DNA from: Dryococelus australis
Lineage: Eukaryota; Arthropoda; Insecta; Phasmatodea; Phasmatidae
Length of the DNA stretch: 64,000 bases
Assembly: GCA_029891345.1 (NCBI GenBank)
Contig: CM056997.1
Coordinates: 216,047,212-216,111,211, forward strand
Direction: 5' to 3'
A program made the position numbers and the translations under genes. Positions 56,835-64,000 of the stretch are shown in pieces; positions within the stretch are counted from its first letter, which is position 1, and every line of letters starts with the position of its first letter. The notes beneath the pieces are model-generated. The model saw only the letters and a list, made by a program, of their open reading frames with translations, was not told the DNA's origin and searched no databases.

Positions 56835-59800
56835 TTTCCTTGACTCACCAATGCATGCATTGTTTATGAACCTGTATGCATGCGAACTACAACATTAATA
56901 CAAATACTAACCTATATTTGAAGCGGAGCATATCCTATATCTATACTTACTAGTCATATGAAGCTGTATTATACAGTATAAGGATGCAAATATTTTGCCA
57001 ATGAATTGTTCCATAATTGTTTGTGCGGTGAAGTTTTAACATATATTTCGTAATTGTAATTCGTCTGTGCGAATATTTCTGTACATCACTGCATATTGTC
57101 TTGTCAGCAAAAATATGCTGTTTAGAGTGCTGTATGAAACACATTAACATGCAGCTGTCAATGAGCATATTACCCGAGTACTTCCCAGTAATTTTAACGA
57201 ATGTAACACATATTTACAAGTTCATCATCTCTTGAAACGTACACTATAAACCTGAATCACTGAGATTTTCACCATTTAATAAATGAAAAGAACTTGACTT
57301 ATTCAACAGTCACTTCAATAAATTTAACTGACGGATTAATCAAAAAGAGCCAGTTTCCTTTCAGTCATCGATTCAATGAAATGCCCACTGATTCATCAAC
57401 CATATCATTCGCTGTTTTTCAGTGATATGTGTTTGACAGATGGTTAGATTAAACAGTGTGTGTCAAATGAAATAATACATAAACTGAAAATAACATTAAC
57501 AAAATAAAAAAAATATATATATGAGTTACGTCTTTCATGATACCATTTTACGAGGCAACAAAAACATTCCGTATTTCATTAAATATTTACGTCTTCCATT
57601 TCGTTTTCACGTTATCATCATAGCGGTCAATGTGAAGGCCTTAACTGAATGAAATGTGATGAAGTGAGTCCATTCACACGTACTATTTGTTTTAACAATC
57701 CCAATGTTACTAATTAAACTAAAACGAAAATAAATTGCATACAACTCAAAGCTACATCCTTAATTATATTACGTAGTATATTTTCCCCCCTGACGTCAAC
57801 GTTCACTTGGTAGCGCTGTTGGTAGGATAATGGTCTATAAGCTGGGTGCTTTATGTTCAACTCACGGACACAACAAAATATCTGTTACTTCGGTAATGAA
57901 ATTATTTCAAATAGCAAAATATAAACAGTGAATGTCGGAAATATGTTTATTTCTTCGCAATTATGTCCTTAAATTCAATATAACAATATTTAATTCACTG
58001 CACGCAATTGGCTCTTACTTATTCCATTAGTGAAATTGTTTTACTAAAAGAATACGTGGTTTTCCACCGATTCTAAGTGGATACATGTTCACTGATTCTA
58101 GTAGTTTAATTTCACTGCGAAACAGTGGTTTACCTCTGATACGAAGTTAGAGTGTATCTATTCGTTTGTTGTCAAATTCTTTAAACATTATAGCATAAGA
58201 ACTATTTAATGATTTATTTAAAAACATTTGGTAAATTTCCACATTCTTTAAAGAACATTATTATTGCATGTAAATAATTTCACCAAGCACGACAGACAAT
58301 ACAGATTACTCTAATCACATTTTGTTAAAAAATATTATGTATGTTAAGAAAGCCATTTTAAATTTCGGAAACAATAATTATTTTTCCAGCAATTTCTATG
58401 CATTGTACAGAGTATTGTTTTATTCCAATGCATGACGTATTTTTGGCGAGTTCTTTTACGTAATGTTAGCAAAATATGCAGAACTTGGGGAAGCATCCAG
58501 CAGATGAAGGCAGCAGCAGGAGATGAATAAAATGTCATCAGGAAGCAGCACAATTTATGTATGGAAATCCGAATATTACTTCTATAAGCAACGCAAGCTT
58601 TCTCAAGCATTCATACGGGTATTCACACAGTGCTCCTCTGGAGTTTCAAGCATGACAGAGTAAATGAAGATGATAAACTTTCTATGGCATTCTAATGAGT
58701 CTTCGGGTTTAATTTTGGAATTTTTCTATATAGTTTCGTGTATTTGACTTTATATGCAATGTTTTAAACGTATTACTTGGTTAAAAAGGTTTCCTTTAAA
58801 TAATATATTTACATATTTCTATAACGATGCGTAAGTACACTGCCTGCATATGAAAATGAAAAGCAGTACCGATTTTTAGATGAGAGTAGGTTAATCTGGA
58901 GTAAAATAAACCGTACTACAACGAACACCAACGTAGATTGTATTTTGAGTTTCATCAAATGGATAAAACAAATGTTCTGTATATTATTTTAATTCTTCTT
59001 CTGTACTGAAATCTGCGTTGCGATTTGGCATTCTGTAGAGGTTTGTAATGAAACTCATGATTCTCATACATTTCAGCTGATTCAGTGATACGACGTATTA
59101 ATCGAAATTATATATTCACAACTAAAAGAGCACATTTATATACAACAACGAGATGCAAATTGAGACAACTGTGAAATGTATGAGAACTATATGCAGGGAA
59201 AATAGTGCAAAACTTCGAGGCCAAGTCATTCCTCAACACAATCATGCTCAGTTATAGATAAACCCAATTGGCAATGAAATCTATACAACATAGCGGTTGT
59301 ACAGGCTAACAGCGTCAATTTTCAGGAATGTAATCAAACGAAAGAAACCTACCCTCTACGAATGTCTCTTCATTCCAAACTAATTTAGCAGCAGCAAATA
59401 CTTTGGAACTGTAAGAGACGAGAGACTTTGGGTAATCAAGTGTTTTAAAAAGAATCGGCGAATAAATTTTCTAATTTGTCGATAGTGAATGGGGTTATAA
59501 CATTTGCCTTGCAGTGGCAAAAAACGGAACCTGAAATTGAGCAAGAAAAAAGACTATTAGGCTTGAATGCAGACCTATTTGGGAGAGGTATAGAACATGA
59601 CAAGAAATTATATGATTAAATATTACATCCCCTATTACGTACATTTTACTACGAATATACAGTATATTGCCGGAAATTGTAGATGGTAAGACCCCTCCAT
59701 GACTACAGATAGAGAAATTAATTTCATTTGAGACGATATTGACAAATATCGAATGTAAATGGTCAGTGGAGCTCCATATGACTGTAAGTTTAGGCATAGG

Positions 59801-60135
59801 TGAGTAGTTAACTTTTAACCTACGCTTGGTAAGCAGCTATCACTTTGGAACGAAATACATATAAAAGCATATTTAGGGAGATTATACGCAGTAAAATTTT
59901 GTGAAAGTGTTTACTGTATGTCACCGGAATGAATTTTTAACTGTCGATTACTTAATGCGCACGTTTACTTCATATACGTTCATCTCAAAAACTTTGTGTT
60001 TACAATACGTAAAATAGTCAGCGTTTTGAAGGTAACAAATGTATTATATTGACAATTCGTGATACTGCGTGACCGATTGTGTCAGATGTTAAATGTAGCC
60101 CTAAGTTTTGCATGCATTATGTCATGGTCTATGTA
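56835..60135. other. 3.3 kb AT-rich, no gene recognised
   Basis: Only short frames. A tRNA-like relic 'cttggtagcgctgttggtagg..ttcaactcacgg' lies near 57808-57868 and weakly recalls the one at 3612. Confidence 0.45.
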
Positions 60136-60369
60136 GGCTGTTCACGGTAAAGTGAGCACTTTTTAAGGCCCTCCCAAAAGCCATTAACCACTAATAAATA
60201 TATCTTATTTAAGCCTGAGTCATTACATTTTGAGGGTGGTGAAATGTATGCACTGTGTTTATTGGTCACATTGTAACGTTTATGTTAAAAAGCAGCAGGA
60301 AGATGGAAATTGGAGGGAAGGAAAAATTTAGGAGGGCCTTAAAAAGTGCTTACTTTATCGTGAACAGCC
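60136..60369. mobile_element. MITE of the GGCTGTTCACG family, 234 bp, best TIRs
   Basis: The left end GGCTGTTCACGGTAAAGTGA plus 'gcactttttaaggccctcc' and the right end (inverted) match over about 40 bases with few mismatches. TA lies at the left flank; the right flank is GA. It is non-coding. Confidence 0.92.
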
Positions 60370-61769
60370 GATAAAAATAATAGTTATCATTACTTTTGGC
60401 TACTAGTGCAGTTAATATAAAACTGCCGAACAGTATTTGTGCTTATTGCAGGTGCTTAAATTTATCGTAGATCTATTGAAAAATGTATTTTATATTACAA
60501 ATTGCAATTGAAATTACGTTTCTCTAATAAATTTCCTTTTCTAAGAAAGCATTGAGATTTTAAGTTTAAGATTGTAAAATTCAATTTTACAATCATTTTG
60601 TCTGAAAAGAAAAGTGTTTACAATACTAATTTGCATTGTTATTTCAGTGTTTCACATGATAAATCTCTTCCAACAATACAGGGATTCAGAAAACTAAGTA
60701 AATTACATTTTCAAGGTAATTTTCCAAATTGCAATATATATTTTTACTAACTGCTCTTTTCGTGGTCATTACAGAAGGGGATTAGGATGTTTAATGGTTA
60801 GTGCACCAGCCAGTTCCACGACATTCCATCTGATTCTCGAACACACATGAACATGGTTCGAATACTGGCTTACGAGTACTGTGATGGATATTGTTTATGG
60901 CGGGTGTATTTTTACAGGTAGCTATGTTTCTCCATTATAATACCATACCTGTTTTTCTTTACGTGCTTCACTTGTTCACAGGTAAAAGTTACATTTTATC
61001 CAATTGATTCTAAATAATGTTTACATTCATCGTGTCGCAATTTTACTAACCATTAATTTTATTGTTCCAATGCTATATCTTACAAGTTGGCTTTTGGATT
61101 AAATAAATAGATGCCATTTTTGACGAGCTGTCGAAATGGCGCTCAGCAGCGTTGCTTGTTAAGGTCAAAGACGTCCATTCCGATGGGGTACGGATTGTGA
61201 ATCGCTGGCTCATGGCATCTTTCAATCACGTACACAGAATACCACCTGATTTTGGACACCTTTAATATGTTGGGAATGTTGTCATATGGAATAAGAGTTG
61301 TATTGTTTAGGGGAAAACAATAGTCCACGCTGAATGACAGCTGATTGATAAGAATGAAGGTTTCTGAAAACACACGATTAATTAGGAAACGAGGACCAAG
61401 GGTGGTGGTGGTGGGGGTTGAATGAAAGCGAGTAATTAGCCAGGAAATATGTGGGTAGGGATGGAGGGAACCTGTGTAATCAGCTCACCTGGCGGCATAA
61501 CTGAGAACATGGCACTACCTAAACATTGACAATAGAATCCAATACGGAGGGCGCCATCACCACCCCCTATACTTTCAAACATAATTAATTATGTCCACCA
61601 CCTGGTGGCTGAATCCATAATTTATACATTAGCACCGCATAGGTCATGAAAATATAAACATATGAAATCCCACATGGTGGCCTCCAGCAATAAAACAAAA
61701 GACAGATAAAAATCCAAGATTGCAGCCTTAAGAAATGTATAAACAAAGACAAACAAAAAGTCAAGATGA
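60370..61769. other. No gene recognised
   Basis: Holds a SINE- or tRNA-like piece near 60795-60895 ('tttaatggttagtgcaccagcc' and 'ggttcgaatactggc') and an anonymous 76-codon minus-strand frame at 61143-61373 (SVDYCFPLNNTTLIPYDNIP), for which I know no family. Confidence 0.4.
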
Positions 61770-62040
61770 CCGCATATGAGCGAATGTGTATAGGTGAGGG
61801 CTGTGTAGGAATTGGCTTAATATATAGTCGACAGCGAGGTCGTTAGAGATGGAGCAAGTTGCACAGGAAGGATTGAGGAAGGAATCGGCCATGGCCTTTG
61901 TTACAGAACCATCCCAGAATTCGCCTGGAGTGATTTCGGGAAACCATGGAAAACCGAAATAAGGATGGCTGGACCAGGAATCGAAGCCGGGTCCTCTCGA
62001 TTTCGGGTCCAATGAGTTACCACTTTGCCACCTCGCTCGA
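61770..62040 (-). mobile_element. tRNA-derived SINE, family c (widespread insect type)
   Basis: On the minus strand: A-box head 'cgagcgaggtggcaaagtgg', B box 'ggcttcgattcctgg', then 'ccatccttatttcggttttcc', 'cactccaggcgaattctggg', 'ggccatggccgattccttcc' and 'aacgacctcgctgtcgac'. This body is a SINE type I know from many insects, notably orthopterans. The 133-codon open frame across it is not a gene. Confidence 0.85.
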
Positions 62041-62044
62041 TGTG

Positions 62045-62620
62045 TGGAGGGGGTCACTTCTCTGCTGAGTATGGTACATGTGGACCTCTGGAAATGTGTT
62101 TTAAGAGTTTTGAAGTGTTTAATTAAATAAAAGCAGAAGCAATATTTTACAAGTTTATACATATATAATTTTTTTTAATGTTTTATATTGTTTAAGAGGT
62201 TTTCGAAATATTTTGTAATTTATGGGTTTTCAAGGTCAATGCTCACTGGGATCGAGGTCAAAGATCTTGGTCAAGGTTACTTTTCATGGTCAAGGTCAGC
62301 TACATCTAAAATAGCTGACGAGCGACCAGAATGGCAGAGCATGAACATCTCTGTTGATCTGATCCCCTTATCCCTTGTGTAGGCTTCCCCAAATAATTCT
62401 ACTTACTGCAATACTACAACGGTAATCAGTAAGTAAACATAACACTTAGTACACTGCGGGCCTTTTGAAATTCATCACAAAGGACGCAATGTATTGATAT
62501 GACATTAGGAGACTGCGTAGCATAGGATAGAACAATGGCGTAATTAGTTGTTCGCCGAGTGTGACCATGCTGTGAAGCACTGTACAAGTAGAGGTCGGAG
62601 AGCTACTGGGATGTAGTGGC
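62045..62620. other. No gene; short 'caaggtca' repeats near 62230-62310
   Basis: Several 'ggtcaaggtca'-type repeats occur between 62232 and 62300; otherwise nothing is recognised. Confidence 0.45.
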
Positions 62621-62629
62621 TGTATGTTT

Positions 62630-63575
62630 CAACACGGTTTGTGTGCACAAACGAATCAGTATGTAGGTTCGGAGAACATGGCAACCTCGCAAACAGGTTT
62701 CCGCTTTTGGCCGCGATATTGGTCATGGGATTGGAAGAGATGCAACTACAGAGAAGCAGATATGAGATCAGTGGTCGAGGAGGGACAGGCTGAGCGATGT
62801 GCAGGAAACCATAACGGCCCCGTCACACCAACAAACGCCAGGGTAGACATCTGGAATGCATGACGATTACAGACCATACAGTCACATCAAACACTCTCGC
62901 TAGGGATGTCAGGTGTCTGGTAGATCAATCTGTGTTCTCACGCACAGTTGTCGCCGTCTAGAACATCGACGCCTCATATCCAGGCGCACTTTACTGCGGC
63001 TGCCACTGAATGCTCACATACTGTAGGTGCCTGCAGCTGCAATGGTGCTTGAAACGTCGGACATGGACGGACGAATGTCTTGCCGTAGTCTTCACCAGCG
63101 AGTTCCTCTTCTACCTGTAGCACCGTGGTGCACGCCTCATCGAGTCCTACATAATGCATAGTCATACCGACCTGGCACCTGGAATAATAACATAGTGTGA
63201 CATCGTATTTCAGTCCCGTTCGTGCCTAGTCCACATAGCTGGTACGCTGACCAGCAACCACAACACCGCGTAGGTGTTGGAACCTGTTGTAGTCCCCTTA
63301 ACTCAGGACCAACTTCTGGACGTGTGCGAATGGGACAATGGGCCATATCATGTGGCACACATCGTCCGATGGCTACTGGATGACCACCATGTATCATTGC
63401 TTTCCTGGCCGCGTGTTCGCCGGATCTATCGTTAATCGAAATCGTGTGGCCAACGTCCATGGTCGAATGATGACTAGGTTGTGGCAGGATTCCCGCCATT
63501 ACATTTGATGAACTTTGGGCACACATCGAATCCACCTGGGTGTAGCGGCGGTTAATACCATCTGAAGGGGGTGGG
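62630..63575 (+). pseudogene. Tc1-like (Tc1/mariner, DDE_3) transposase, decayed
   Basis: Fragments in shifting plus-strand frames follow the Tc1 order. LSPSRTSTPHIQ (about 62950) lies in the DNA-binding part. A worn version of the FSDESRF block with the first Asp lies near 63205. DNGPYHVAHIVRWLLDDHHV (about 63333-63392, second Asp) is followed by LLSWP. SPDLSLIEIVW (about 63420-63450) gives the third acidic residue, then TFDELWAHIESTW (about 63498-63536). The spacing between the second Asp and SPDLSLIE fits DDxE of this superfamily. Multiple frameshifts and stops inactivate it. The terminal repeats of the element were not found. The minus-strand 151-codon frame is its shadow. Confidence 0.85.
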
Positions 63576-63579
63576 GGTG

Positions 63580-64000
63580 GGAAGTGGGGCATAAAGTACT
63601 AATTTTCTACAATCCATACGTAGTATCGGGCTGCACGTATAAACATGTCACTTGTGTATGATGGCTACTCTTGTCTAATATATCCGGTTCTGATGCCTCG
63701 TCATCTTCATGATATTGCAAATGTAGTGGCCAGCGGTGTATTAAAGCATCGAGCCCTTTAATGTTATAACATGATAGAGTAATATAGTCGCAGATATAGA
63801 AAATTTTATTCCATAGAAGAAAACCAGTTTAGAGATGGTTTCGGAACCAACAAGACATGTAATATTTGCGTTGACAATTTGATCACCAGATCTGAATGAT
63901 ATGATAAAACATTTGGAGCCATAACTGAAACGCATTATGGAAGACAGTCAACATGACTCCACATACACATGATGTACTATGGGAGGACATGTTTCCTGAA
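63580..64000. other. No feature recognised
   Basis: Starts with a G-rich run (63568-63590); no motif to the window end. Confidence 0.4.

Noticed and set aside
61143..61373. Polinton minor capsid-like protein
   Set aside because: The pattern seemed faintly familiar but no diagnostic residue supports it and no Polinton end lies nearby.
61761..62162. 133-codon minus-strand frame
   Set aside because: It crosses a tRNA-derived SINE end to end; open by chance.
63137..63592. 151-codon minus-strand frame
   Set aside because: Shadow of the plus-strand Tc1-like transposase, whose conserved blocks lie on the other strand.

Overview
The window is animal, almost certainly insect, intergenic or intronic DNA. 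It is AT-rich and intron-like, and I found no host gene that I could defend. It is packed with decayed transposable elements, tRNA-derived SINEs, MITEs, satellites and TA/TC microsatellites. The SINE types and the mix of Polinton, Harbinger (with a MADF partner gene), Tc1, Ty1/copia and Ty3/gypsy elements fit a large-genome insect, perhaps Polyneoptera (orthopteran, stick insect or cockroach grade). That placement is inference from repeat style only.

The centrepiece is one essentially complete Polinton/Maverick DNA transposon at 14923-30768 (15.8 kb). It has terminal inverted repeats of about 0.76-0.85 kb that start AGTAG and end CTACT, and a perfect 6-bp target-site duplication, TTCACC. Its only recognisable gene is a decayed protein-primed DNA polymerase B on the minus strand (about 23990-20490). 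It also carries two tRNA-Leu(UAA)-like sequences, a short block of a 119-bp satellite, an internal duplication, a G/A-rich minisatellite and a nested gag-only LTR retrotransposon on the minus strand (26434-29193). Bases 1-4518 are the right arm of a second copy of the same Polinton family; its left part lies outside the window. A third, unrelated-position PolB fragment (N-terminal zinc fingers, with a 323-bp tandem duplication) lies at 55.4-56.8 kb.

Left flank, 4.5-14.9 kb: SINEs, a minus-strand Ty3/gypsy gag-pol ruin (6.2-8.1 kb), a foldback element (9.2-9.95 kb) and a nested head-to-head MITE pair (10.7-11.26 kb). Right of the Polinton, 30.8-34.7 kb: a Harbinger locus with a plus-strand DDE transposase, a minus-strand MADF gene and an inverted duplication of the end of that gene. 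At 40.0-44.8 kb lies a Ty1/copia element with both LTRs, an initiator-tRNA primer site and a decayed gag-pol; its 3' LTR is interrupted by a 108-bp MITE. From 45 to 54 kb come several tandem-repeat arrays (periods about 157 bp and 119 bp, plus degenerate ones) broken by SINEs. The last 10 kb are mostly empty AT-rich DNA with a MITE, a SINE and a decayed Tc1-like transposase (62.6-63.6 kb).

All coding entries are judged from conserved motifs read by eye in frames interrupted by stops or frameshifts. Boundaries not anchored by a repeat end are approximate.
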